Shown piece after piece: positions 34,560 to 47,714 of a stretch of DNA of 64,000 nucleotides. Below the pieces are notes generated by a model, which was not told where the DNA came from, did not search any database, and saw only the letters and a list, made by a program, of their open reading frames with translations. The stretch's first letter is position 1. Every line of letters begins with the position of its first letter. The stretch spans positions 5,455,284-5,519,283 of the forward strand of contig CP137674.1 in assembly GCA_037976565.1 (NCBI GenBank). The letters run 5' to 3'. A program made the translations under genes and the position numbers. This stretch comes from Mesocentrotus franciscanus. Taxonomy: Eukaryota; Echinodermata; Echinoidea; Camarodonta; Strongylocentrotidae.

Positions 34560-34916
34560 GAGCGTAAAATAATGAATACGACATGGTCACCAATATACCT
34601 GCTCCGGAGTTGTCAGAGTTGGCAAGTTATATCTTAAAGGATACACATTTCTTTAAAAACAGATACCTAATAGATAATCACACAGAGGTGGATGGACGGA
34701 CAAACGGACACACAATCAGACATTACGAGAAGAAAAAAATGGTTTATATCCAACTCGGTCATTTATGTTGGATAAAACTTGTCAACTCTCTTCGCATGGT
34801 CGACGTGCAGGGTGGAACGACGAAGACATCATTAGTAGCATACATACTGAGTTGACGGGTTTGTTCGCGATGTTGGAACAAGGGGAATCATAATTTTTTT
34901 TGTCATGGAAGGTTTT

Positions 34917-35009
34917 TCACATGGCCCAGCTATCGTGTTTGAAATCTTCGTCGGAGTTGAGCTCGGAGAACTGAAGATCGCTTTCAAGTTTGTCCAAATT
35001 TACATAGGG
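34917..35009 (-). CDS. Tie: Gene B last exon: C-terminal tail and stop
   Basis: 93 bp, phase 0: [20 protein letters not shown], then an acidic end DSWAM and TGA at 34919-34917. PYVNL gives a pYxN docking site for Grb2-type SH2 domains in the same place as the YVN of vertebrate Tie2. The rest of the tail is not conserved with vertebrates as far as I can tell. Confidence 0.92.
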   Translation of the reverse strand, partial: PYVNLDKLESDLQFSELNSDEDFKHDSWAM

Positions 35010-36572
35010 CTGCGGAGAAAGAGAGAAACAAGAACTACTTGTATCATAAAATACGATGAAAATTGATCAGTTAGTAGCTGCTGAAGGTAGAGAGGAAACT
35101 TACCCCCCACTCCCTTGGTTGAAAGGTAGGGGGGGGGGGAGAAAAGAAAAGAAAAAGCGAGATAACATTTTTAAATTGAGGAGTAATTTGATTAGGTCTA
35201 CGTTATGAACCTGGGAAGCCCCTATGATGTACATAGGGGCTTGCACCGATGCCTCCCCCGACCTAAAAACGAAGGGTGGTGGCATACATCAGCTTTACCC
35301 TCTCTTGGATACGCCGCTTAATCTTTATTAAGGGTTGAGGGTTCGAATCTCAGCCCGACACTAACGTCTTTCGGCAAGACATTCATCCACATTTGCCATT
35401 CTTCACCCAGGTGTAAATGTGTAAATGGTAATTGCTGGGGGTAATAGCAATTGCAGGGGTCCTCAGGAGAACATCATTGGTGCTGATGAAGATTCTCTTC
35501 GTAACTGAAATTATTGTTATTATCATACTAACAGAACTACGAAATGCATTTGGAAGACAGAAAATGTCGGTCTCGTGGATTGCCGGTCTCAGAGGCTGTT
35601 GCCCAGTCGATGAAGTCTTACCTGTTTCGCCTTGACTAGTCCAGACAGTACTGTGTAAAGTTGATCGAACGTGGGTCGATCATGGGGTCGATCACGCCAG
35701 CAATGACGCATGATGTTATACCTAAAACCGGTGGCAAAAGAATAAAATATAAAATAGAAATGAATATGATTACATCATCATCACATTTGCTCCGGGTGAT
35801 TATGGTGATGAGGATGTTGATGATAATGATGATGATGATGATGGTGAAACTAAGTATTATCATTATAATTACTATCATTGTTATTATTATCACATTATTA
35901 TTATTTTTATCATTATTATATTAATTATAATCATTATTATTATTATTATTATCATTATTATCATTAAAGTTGTTGTTGTTTTTAGTATTGTTATTTCTAT
36001 CAAAACTATTATTAAATAGCATGTATGATTATGTCATCGCATACAATCGTGCTATAACTTTATCATTCACCAACTAAATAACAGCCTATCGATTGCTATT
36101 ACTAGTATCGTGCCAGTAATGTAAACTAAAAGACGAATTACGTTCGTACGAATATTAATCTTATCATTATCATTTTGTTACTTATTGTAAGACTACCTAG
36201 ATAAAACACACTGATGAATATAACATAATGTAATGTCTTGTAATGTAATGTAATGTAACGTGATATTTTCCTTATGATTTATGATAAGAACTTGGATTGA
36301 AATGAAGTTTTAGGCTAGATTTAGTGTTCGGCTTAGTTAAATTATATTACTTACACCTCATCCTCGCAATTAAGAGGCTTTTCCATGCGAAACCCTAGGG
36401 GCAACCTCTCGTACAGCTCAGCACACGTCATGCCAGGGTATGGTGTCCCACCTGTCAATGATTAAAAAGAAATAATACACTGAACAAAACTTTGTTGACG
36501 AACTGTGCTATCACAAGTTTTATAATAGTGTTGGTAACAATAACAATAACAATACTACCACTACTACTACTG

Positions 36573-36620
<48 letters not shown>

Positions 36621-39600
36621 ATAATAAAATTAATAATACTGGTAATGATAATAATTGGATTTGTATAGCGCCTCTTCAAGAAGAAAAAAATAAAAAAAAG
36701 TTACCCCGTCATATTTTATTACGTGTTTTGTAAATTCTTAGCCACCTATCAAATTCCAGTTTGAAATTTAAGTTCATACTTCGAAAATCGTGATCAATAA
36801 AAGAAATTTAAATTTCTCTAAATGGCTTGAAAGAAACATCCTGAAGTACAATGCCTGTAAAGCCAGTAAGGACGACTTGCTAAAAGATTATTATTTTTTA
36901 TTTTTTACTTCAAACAAACTTTGGATCTCTCGTTATCATTTTCATTGAATATATTATTTTACATTGCATTATCAAGGCTTGAAATTGGATGAATTATGTA
37001 AATAAAGATTAGGTTAACTCACCCAGGGTACAAATCTCCCACAAAAGAACTCCAAACGACCATCTATATTGTGGAAATAAAGAATGGAATACAATTATGA
37101 TAGAACATACTATATCCAGATTTTCATATACACGATGTATTTATTAGTCCATGTAAATTGTACTGCATGTCATGATTCTAATCCTCTGATCATACTTATT
37201 GGCCCTATACTTTGCCGTTATCTAGCTGGATAGGATTGCAAACAAACCATAGTTTTTCCTGTAGTGGATTACGAGGCAAATCACTCAGTGAAATATGCCA
37301 ATAAAAAATAAAAATTTTCAACAAAACTGATATGAGCAAATCTGTACAAAATAAAGAACATGTTCAAGATGAGACCCTCAAATCTGAATATGATTATGTG
37401 TCTGTTATCTTTAAACTCTGTTCGACGTCTTTATTGATTTTGGATAATATGGGATGACAAATTCAGTGAAAATAGATATCGAAACAGGGGTACTTCACAT
37501 CCAAGTGAAATGAATTATAATATCATTAAATCAAATATGGAAATGCCTGACTGAATAGATTGTTGATAAAGAAAACTCACACATCACTCTTGGTAGTGTA
37601 GACACTATAGTTCAGAGATTCTATAGCCATCCAACGAACTGGCAAACGACCCTGAGATTGTAAGAAAAAAAAGAAGATTCATGATTAGGTATTCATAGTC
37701 GGGAGCATAATGGTTCTGTGGTTATAGGAGAATTCTCTTTACCACGGGGTTGTGGCAGGGGTATGGGAATTAGGATGGATATGTGTTAAAGAAGGAATAT
37801 AGGGGAGGAATGCCACCTTACTTCTGAAAATGCAAGCTTAAATTCAATTACAATTGACGTAAAATTTGCTTATTAAGATCTCTTTCACCTCTTGGGCAGA
37901 AATATGAACGTAAAGATAATTTTTCTTCTTTGATATTAAATTTTGTCTTTACCTCAACTCCTTCTCAACAATTGCCGCCAAAATTGAAAACTTAAGAATC
38001 CTTGTTATCTGGCATGTCGGTTGTCGGGGGACTTTTTCGTTTTCTCAAAAGACTAGATATTTCGCTTTGAACTTTTAGGCCCATTCACATATGTTGTGTG
38101 ATTTTTTGTGTACTAAATGAATAGCAAGAGGGGATGAAAAAGTAGCTACGTGCAACAAATGTCCTCTTTCACTTATCTCTGTGTAATATAAGACACACAA
38201 ATCTGAAGCGCGATATACATATAAAAAACGTGGTAAACCATCGCGGTTAAAGGCGGTATGTGAACAAGCCTTTAGACGTATTATTTTAACCATTTTAGGA
38301 CAGGGTTTTTTTATAGGGCAAAATTTATCATATTTTGTTCTTCAAATTGGCAATTTGTATATATATATATTTTATTGCTGCATTGCTTACAAACAGGTTA
38401 TGTATCTGAAAATAACATACATGGGTTAAAGACTTTATTGAAAAGTTGAAAACATGGCCAACTTGATTGAAAAAAGCAATGGTTTTGAATCTCAACGTGA
38501 TGCTAATGTAAGGAAAAAATAGACTAAGTGTTTGCAGAATGTTTTGCCCTTACTTCTTACGCATCTGGTAAATTTTTAATTTATTGAGCCAAACAACAAA
38601 CGTGGAATGATGTCTGTTAAAGCGATACTGAACATATGAACATTCTGCCCTAGCGTACTGTTTATTTTACACCGCCATCTCGATGCGGGAACTAACAGCA
38701 CAGTTTGGGAAGCAGCGAGCTACGGCCCATAGTGCTACAGCCAGTGGCGGATCCAGGGGGGCCCTCCCCAGAAAAAACAGGTAAAAACACCCTTTTTGAA
38801 AAAAAGTTGGGCCCTCCTGGCGCCCAAGGGGGTGGTGGAAAAATTAGCCTTTTTTTTCGGGTGCCAAAAAAAATTGTGCTCACTACCTCTGGCGCCCAAG
38901 GGGTGGTGATGGAAAATATTTTTTCGGGTGCCAAATTTTTATTTTTTTGCTCACTACACCCCCCCCACTGAGCGAAAAATCGACCGGCACGATTTTCAAA
39001 TTTTCGCACGAAGTGGGCCCCTTTTTAGGCCCCCTCCCTTGCCGCCGGCTGGATCCGCCCCTGGCTACAGCTGACCTGAGATGGCGCTAGAGGAGTTTCT
39101 GCGGTAGTAACTTTAGAACAGTATGTCTTTAAAGAAATGAAATTAACCTGAAGGTAGATAGCCTCATACTTACTGCAGTAGTCTTTACATAAACTTCATC
39201 ACTCCTTGATAACCCGAAGTCGGTAACTTTGCAAACGTAGTTATCACAGACCAAGATATTGCGGGCAGCCAAGTCACGATGCACACACTATTAAAGAACA
39301 TTTATAGACACTTATGAATATTTAAGTCATGAATTAATATATTTTACAATGTCATATCGTTATTGAAAAAAACGTCCTCTCATTGTTTGGTTACAATGGC
39401 TCAATTTTACTTATTTAAGATTAGGTTTTATTTTCAGTTTTAAGTGAGAAAAAAATGATGAATTTTCCTGTCTTGCCATTTATATGCCTGACTTCGCCTG
39501 AAGGTAGATAGCCTCATACTTCGCCTGAGGAAATGGCGTGTTCGTTTAACATTCACCCATTACACTTCTATCTTCAAAATGTAAGTGATATATTTTTATA

Positions 39601-42600
39601 TAACATTCATTTACCCTTGATATAAGATTCTGGTTTTGGGCTGTCGTTCCGTTTGACATGTTTAATGATGTTGGAAACAGCACAACCAATAACAAGCGCT
39701 TAATATGAATATAAATGATTGATACCGTTTGTCTAAACCCCACTCCCAGTACCCTCTGCGCTGCTCCCCAGAGCATATCTTACCCCTTTCTGAGCCAGAT
39801 GCTGCATGCCCAGGGCTACGTCAGCAGCGAATCCAAGTATCTGCTCTGATGTTAAAGTCGTGGACACGTTGACTTTAAAGCGGCTAGTCGGACTAGAAGG
39901 GAACGGCGAATCGGCCTCAATAGTGCGACTGGATCGTAAGAAATTGAGTAGGTTGCCATATCGAGCATACTCGGTCGCAACATAAAGGATACCTGGTTTG
40001 GAGAATAATGAAAATGTTTTCTAGTTGGACGCGATTCCAAATACTGATTGATCTTTGTTTTTGATAGGTATATGCCTACTCACAAGAAATTGTGTTTAAA
40101 ATCACACCAATGATTATTGTATTATTTGGAACAGTAATTTTTATTCATAATCCCGAGTCTTTTTATCATCAAGAGGTATTCATGTTGGAAGAGGGAGAAG
40201 CCCTAAAGAATGTGACGACATCTTGAACAGAATCAATAAGCTCACATTGCCGTTAGGTTGTCAAATGGGACTTTCACATTTGACGAAAGAGTGTTAATTG
40301 TTGCCGCAATTTCTCTTCTATCCATGGCGAAATACTGAAAACCGTTTCTTATTTGCCTAGCGCATTAGGATCTTTAGCTCTCGCATCTATTTTGGTTCTC
40401 ATGCTCGTAACAAGTTCACACTGTTAGGACGTGTTCCTAATTTCGAGCTTTATCACTTACCTTGGTGTTCACATGCCCCTACCAGGTTCACAATGTTGGG
40501 GTGTGTTCCTACTTTACACATAATCTCAAGTTCTCCCATAAAGTCTTTGCGATCTGCTTCAGATGTCCCATCTGAAAAAAGGCGGATTAAAAAAAAATTA
40601 TTAGGAGATATAGATATTTTTTCTATAATTTTAAGCAAATTCACACACACCAAAGAAAAGTTGCCTCATACGTTGTCCGAAAAAAAATCAAGTTTATACA
40701 ATATAAAAAACTCACAAGGCAATAATATTTTATAGACAAAATCTTGAAACTATCTCCAAAAAACAACCACCTCAGCACAGCAACCTGCTGTAATATGCTT
40801 CACATGTTTTTAACGACGCTACTTTAAAGAAATTCATGACCTTTTATGTTGACAAATGCAGGGGTAACAATGGTACAGCACTTAAAACATTGATATTAAT
40901 AGCTATGGAAACGTTACTAGGCCTATGATTATTGTTATTGAATATAAAGATTCTTTATATTAGGAAAAGTTTTAACGAATTTTATTCTATATGCCTTTGG
41001 TCTAGCCGTAACTAAATCATAACTTATCTTCAATTCAAACTTGCATTTCAAAGGCCAATAGTCCTAGACGATTTGGATGTCGACCACGGGTCATATCTAC
41101 CTTTCAGCGTCTTGACAGCGACTTCGATGACGCCTCCGTCCTTCTTCACCGTCGCTTTCATCACTTGGCCGAAGTTGCCTTCAGCGATGACGAAGTTCTC
41201 GAGCGTTAGGCATTCGAGCGGAATTCTCCAGTAGTCCATCGGGAGAGGTGAGCCGGGGGGCGAGGCCATGGCACCGAACATCAGTCCACGGCTGTTTTCG
41301 TCGTAGTCATTTGTAGCGGACTGCTGTCGGGCCAACTATAATAACAGGATTAACAGTTAAAAAAAACAACAACAAAAAAGACAAATAAAACAATAATACA
41401 GTTTCTGAATCACACGAAGTTGTGTAGCTTACTTAACATCTTAGTTTGTTGGATAACTTATAACTTATAAATATTTCTTACTTACCATAGGGGATTCTGT
41501 GCCAGGAAACAAATATTAAACATACTAAATTATGAAGGAGTATCTATTTTAAATTAAAAAAAACCAACGATGTGCCAACAGTGGCCCAATATCAAGAAAC
41601 GACATTGGGATGGAGGATGTTTTTACGTTGGGTCATGCAGCACCAGCGTTTTATGATGGCCCGACTTTGGAGGATTGTTGTAATGTTGGACCTAACTTGG
41701 GTTAACGCGTTGCCAAAATGTGCCCTCTATTAAGAAACGACGTTAGGCTAACGTTATGCGGGGGACGTTTTAACGCTAGGCCAATGTCAGATTATGACGT
41801 TTTGCCATCCTCTCACGGTATATTTGCCCTAAGCTTTGTACCCATTATGGTATTGCTTTCTGAGATTCTTACCATTTCATTAAACCGGTAAGCACCGATA
41901 TCCGACCCGGCGACACTCGCAACGAACTCCACACTCCCTGCCGACTTCCTCTTCTTGTACATCCAGCCTCCGAAGACGATAGCAACGATGATGATGATTG
42001 AGACACAAACGAGACCGAGGGCGAGCACAGTGTTGCTTGATATTCCACCACCGGCTTTGTTCTCACCTGTAAGATGATTACCCAAGATTTTTTTAATTTT
42101 TTATTTGATAGGTCGATTTTCGACACTCCTACATCGTCATGATGTTCCGATGCCACCAAGTTTCAATAACCTGGTGTTTCAATACATGTATGTTAGTGTT
42201 ACAACGCCATTTTGTTGTTGGCTCACAAGTTCATCAGAATGGTTTAAATGTAATGACTCTTACGTTTCGACGCCCCTATACGACGTCATTAATTTCCTCG
42301 CGTTTGCTCCTACGTTTCGATGTCTTTACGATACGCCATTATGTTCTTTAAGTTTGCCCTTATATTTCAACACCCATATGTTGCGACGCCATAATGTTCC
42401 GTTGCCCCTATGTTCGTACAAACCCATTGTATTGGAACGCTCCTATGTTACAATGTGTTGCTCTGAAATGGTTCAAAGAAGACAATATTTATTATCAAAA
42501 TGCATAAGGACATTGAAAGGTGTTCAAACCATTGTGTTAGAGTAGTTTTAACGGCACTGTTGAAATAACATGTACTTACTAACTGAAGGTCCTGTTTGAC

Positions 42601-45600
42601 CACCTGTTTCGTTGGGCAGATCTGGATTTCCCTTAACAGTGATTGGAATAGGTGGTGTGGTGAGGTACTTCGCTGCTTCTGTTAGGTTATTGAAAAGAAG
42701 CAAATAGATGATGAGTGATATATTCACACACACCCACAACACACGCACACACACGCATACACACCCTCCACACACACGCACAAATAGGCAGAGAAAGGTC
42801 GGTTGGTAGAGAGCGGGTAACCCTACAATTGATGGTGTATGGTGCAATAAAGTGGAAGTCAAACAAACATGACAGAAGTACACTTTTAACATTCCTCAAT
42901 GTATCAAGGTGAAATTTAAGTATTGATTAAATTGACGATTACCTGTAGGCCTAGTATGTAGAGTGAAATTTTATTTTGATTTGGGACCATTTTGTAGTGT
43001 AAATTTTCTCGATTGACTTGCACAGGTGTCAATATACGTAGCCACGTCGAAACCGAATTTTATACGTTATTCGTGGTACTCGTATGAAGTTGATTAAATA
43101 ACAAAGTTACATGTGTACCCTTTCTCACTGTTCTCTCCCTCTCTCACTTCTTTCAAGTTGAAACATCTCTCCAGCAGTCATTGTCTTACGATGCCCCTGT
43201 CAAATCTCTTGTAATTCCCTACCTTCTGTAGTGAGTGTATTGTGACTGATCTCTGGCGTGTAGGGTCCAGGTCCTTCCGAATTGTAGGCCCGCACCTTGA
43301 AGGAGTATCTCATATTCGGGGTCAGGTTCACTAATGTCGCCAACGTCTCCGTCACGTTTTCAATGTCGCTCTGGTATACTTCACCGGCCCTCACGTGCAT
43401 GACATTCCACTCGTAGACGATGATCAAACCGTTCTGCTGGTCTACCGGAGGCGGGAGCCACTTGAAGGAAATTCTGGTGTCCAGGGTCTGACCGAAAACC
43501 CATGGAGTAGAAGGCGCTCCAGTAGGAACTGAGGTAAACAAATGTATTAAATACTTATATTTGACAAAAGTCCTTGATGTTCGTTATGAACGTGTAGCAA
43601 TGCGAAGTCTAAACAGGATAGGAACTATCATTTTTTTCTCGGGACAACGTGGATACATTATTGAATATATCTACATCACACACAAACACACAGATACACA
43701 CACGCACGCACACACATACAATTGAATATGTTTAACGCAAACAAAAGTCGATTGAAGAAATGATACTCTTCAAGCAAACTTGAAGAACGTCCTGGAGAAA
43801 GATTATTTTGAAAATTGTGTCATAATTTATTTTCTGTTGATTACTTTTGCGTGAATTATTGGTATACAATATACTCCGTATTCTCTAAGTCTTGCAACGC
43901 TTATAATGTACTTAATAGTTGCACGAGAGGCTTCATTTAAACTGCACTATTACCTGTGTCAAGCAAGCCTGTTACGTTCGTGGATTCAAGTGATGCATAA
44001 ACCAGTAACATAAAGCAGTGTTGCTCTTTCAATTTTGAATTCACCGATTTGGTACGACTTCACACCGGGCGTCAAAGACCGGGCCAATCACTGACGAAGT
44101 CTGACGTCAGGCACATGACGTCCAATGTGCAACGAGCAATAGTCCTTTAGCAAGACATTACTTCATATTTGTCTCTCTCTCTCTCCATCCAGGTGTTAAG
44201 TGTCTATACAATGGCACCTGGTCCTCTCCGGGGAGTATAGAATGTGCATATATTGTGTGCGGCCAAGCCTTAATTCGATGATTACGGTAATAATATATTT
44301 CAAAAGCACTTAGAGACATCGTCGATGTAAAAAGCGCTATATAAACCCAGAATATTACCACGGTGTTCAACTAGGTTCTTACTTGCTTCTTTTGTGGTGA
44401 CTTCTTTCCTGCTAATTTCGCCTTCGGACGGGTGTACGGTATTTGCACATACCTCTACTACATACGACGTGTAGGGCTTGAGGTCAAAGATCTACGAGGG
44501 AAAAAAGACACAAACACTTTACTTCGGCACCAGTGTAAAATGCATTTTTCAGTGTAATACACATATTATTATTATTAAATCATACATTCTATACAATAAA
44601 GATGGAATAGATGTTACGTTCTCTTCAAAGCATTTATATCTCAAGAAGTTTAAAGTTCTAGTACATTCGTAGGCATTCCGCAGCATGAAATTCTTGGTAA
44701 GGTAAGGCGAAATGTAAACGGGTTTCATAAAGCTGAGAATAGTGATTCTGGAAAGAAAATAACAAAGTGTTTTTCCCCTTTAAAAAAATCCCTTTCTGCT
44801 TGGTTTTCCGATATGGTTAGCAATCTAGCTTTAACATTGTTATTTCATATTATTATTTTGTTCCAATTTTCACGATCGAATAGAAATCTTTAATCAAAAA
44901 TAAAGAGAAGGCTGAACTATGTATGCACCTGAGACACTGTATTGGTAGTTCTAGTATCCCGGTTGGCTAACAGCGATGTGTCACTGACGACACCATCAAT
45001 CTTCTCAAAGACCCGGATAGAGTAGAACAGGATGGCGCCTCTGGTTTCCTCAGGGATACGCCAACTTGCTGTTATCGCGACCGATGACTCCACGATCAGC
45101 TGAAAGTTACTCACAGGCCCGGGAGCTACAGTTCAAATTAGATTCATATTTATTATTAGAGGAATAGGATTAAGGAGATGAGGGAGTGTCAAAAGCTAGG
45201 CTTGCGTTCCGAACAACTTTTATCAGGATTATCGTAATAATCATCATCGCCATCATCAACACCATCATCATCACCGTTATCATCATCGTCATCATCACCA
45301 CCATCATCATCATCATCACCATCGTCAAATACGATTGACCATTCGTTAAAATCTCCCAAAATTATTAACTTCAAGGATGATAGTGTTGGTGATGATGATG
45401 ATGTCTTGTAACAAAATCAATGACATAATTATAATAGCAATACATTAAACAAAATAATAATGAATGTATGTTTTTTTTATATATGTGTATCCATATACAA
45501 TCTGTACCATGTAAATACCACGAAATTCCATTGTTAAATGGACAATGGATATGAACCTTTAACCTCATGAACCTTAATAATAATAATAAGAAGAAGAAGA

Positions 45601-47587
45601 TTAATGATGATATCAATTTTGATAATGATTATAATGATGATGATGTAGATAATGATGACGATAATGGATTGGAGAATCTCGAACTACAACCATAAAACCA
45701 AAGATATGCACATATATATATATATATAAAATTATATATATATTTTTTTAATTATTGACAGATCGCACGAAAGAACATATACCCAATGCTAGGTTCCCAC
45801 TGTCGTGCGATCCGATACGAACCCCACGATTGGCCATTCGTAGCTGATCGTGGAACTTCTCTGAAATGTCAGGTTTGGATACGAGGTGATGCGAGTCGGT
45901 AGTTTTGGTACGATTTGGTGCGCTTGGGTGCGATATGGTCACGATTGGTCAATTTCAGGTTACACGATCTGGTCTCCCGTTCAGATATGATCATATGCGT
46001 TGCGATAGGATTGACCCGATTAAGTCCACGATTGGGTCTCGATATGACACGATCAAAACCATCGCGGTCCCCGATTTGGGACGATCGGGTACGTGCAGAT
46101 ACGCTCGGATACCTTCCGATACGTTCATCACGAACCCAGGCGCTCTGTTGCGACAGGATACGATTGTGATCGCGACGTCTTTCACGATAAGGGTCCAGAG
46201 TGATCACGATTTGAGCTACGATTGGACCCCGACGGATATTATATACAGGTCGACTGATCATGGACTTCATTGTTTATTGAAATTCTACAGAGTGAACACT
46301 ACAAACATTGATGTTGGCAGGAGTTGAGGAATGATGACAACGTGACATTTGCAGTATTACTGGATGTTTATATTATCGCCAGAGAGGAAGAAGACGAGAA
46401 GCAGCCAGACCAGCCACAGGCCCAACCACAAAGGGCCAGGAGAGGAGACAACAGCTTGGCCACTGTTCTCCAGCCTCCTAGACACCCGATTGAGCCTGGA
46501 AGATACCACCCCTGGCTCTGGGGGATGCAGATTACAAGTTTGTGTGGATCGAGCTTGGTGGAAAAGGACACATGTCAGATGCTCAGATATTTGGCGACTC
46601 TGAGCTGTTCAACGGCCTGGAAGAGGAAGCCCTAGGAGTCCCCCACCCTGCCAGGGAGGAGAGGATTTTCAATTACAGACTCTCAAGGGGGAGAAGAGTG
46701 GTTGAAAATGACTTTGGGATCCTGGCCAAAAGATTCAGGTGTCTCCTCAGGACTCTAGAGCAGAAGCCCAACATTGTGAAGGGTATGGTTGAGGCGGCAG
46801 TGGTTCTGCACAACCTTTTGAGGCAGAGGCATCCAGGCATTGCAGCACAAGAGACGGACCATGAGGCTGAAAACCACAATGTCTTCCAAGGAGCATGGAT
46901 GGACCATGTGGACTGGCTGCATGTGAATCAACCTCCTGCACCTCGCAACTCGGCTACAGCAGATGCATCAGAGGGAACTCCTGAAGGCTTTTTTCAACTC
47001 ACCACAAGGTGCGGTCGCATGGCAGGGAAGGATGGCCCGGCTACATGACGCGGAAGATGGAGAGGATGATATTTGATATTTGTATTTTTGAAAAATTCAG
47101 TATATTGATATTGAAGATGCATAAATATTTTTTTTTATTCTTACTGACTATTGGAAATGGAAACTCGTTTTAGGGTCATTACAGCAGAGTTTTTAAAATC
47201 TAGGTGACATATATTTACGGACTAAAAATGGGAGAGAATTTTAACTCATTCATTGTCCATGTCACTGCAAGAACAAAAATAACTTCCATGTGAAAGATTT
47301 ACTACAATGTAACACATTTTAAAGATATTTAAATAGCAATTATCTGAACAAAAGCTAATTTTTGACATTATACATAATAGTATGACACTATAGGTTACAC
47401 GCTGCAAAATTGTAACAGCTGTATGTATATATCCGTCTATTATGCTTTCGAAATAAATTAAGTTGGTATCTATCATCTTCTGATTGTATGGGCACAACTT
47501 TCTATTTCAAGTCTGCAAATTAATGGTATACAATGGTTTACATTACCTGTCTATGATTGATAGGGAGAGAGAGAAAGAAAGAGAGGG

Positions 47588-47622
<35 letters not shown>

Positions 47623-47631
47623 AAGAGAGGG

Positions 47632-47681
<50 letters not shown>

Positions 47682-47683
47682 GG

Positions 47684-47714
<31 letters not shown>

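Larger units (their letters stand above)
31850..34916 (-). other. Possible long 3' UTR of gene B, uncertain
   Basis: AT-rich, no coding exon seen. Between 31850 and 33790 it holds no obvious repeat, which contrasts with the repeat-rich surroundings and would fit a long 3' UTR. Candidate AATAAA signals (minus strand) are at 33664-33659 and 31917-31912. Two MITEs interrupt the part nearest the stop codon. Extent is an inference; transcript data are required to place the end. Confidence 0.3.

Noticed and set aside
42105..42545. 146-codon plus-strand open frame
   Set aside because: Lies in degenerate repeats within a gene B intron, antisense to the gene and without domain features.
45905..46327. 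Several overlapping open frames, up to 140 codons
   Set aside because: They run through the subterminal CGATC/ACGATT array of the Harbinger-like element, which is low in stops by composition.
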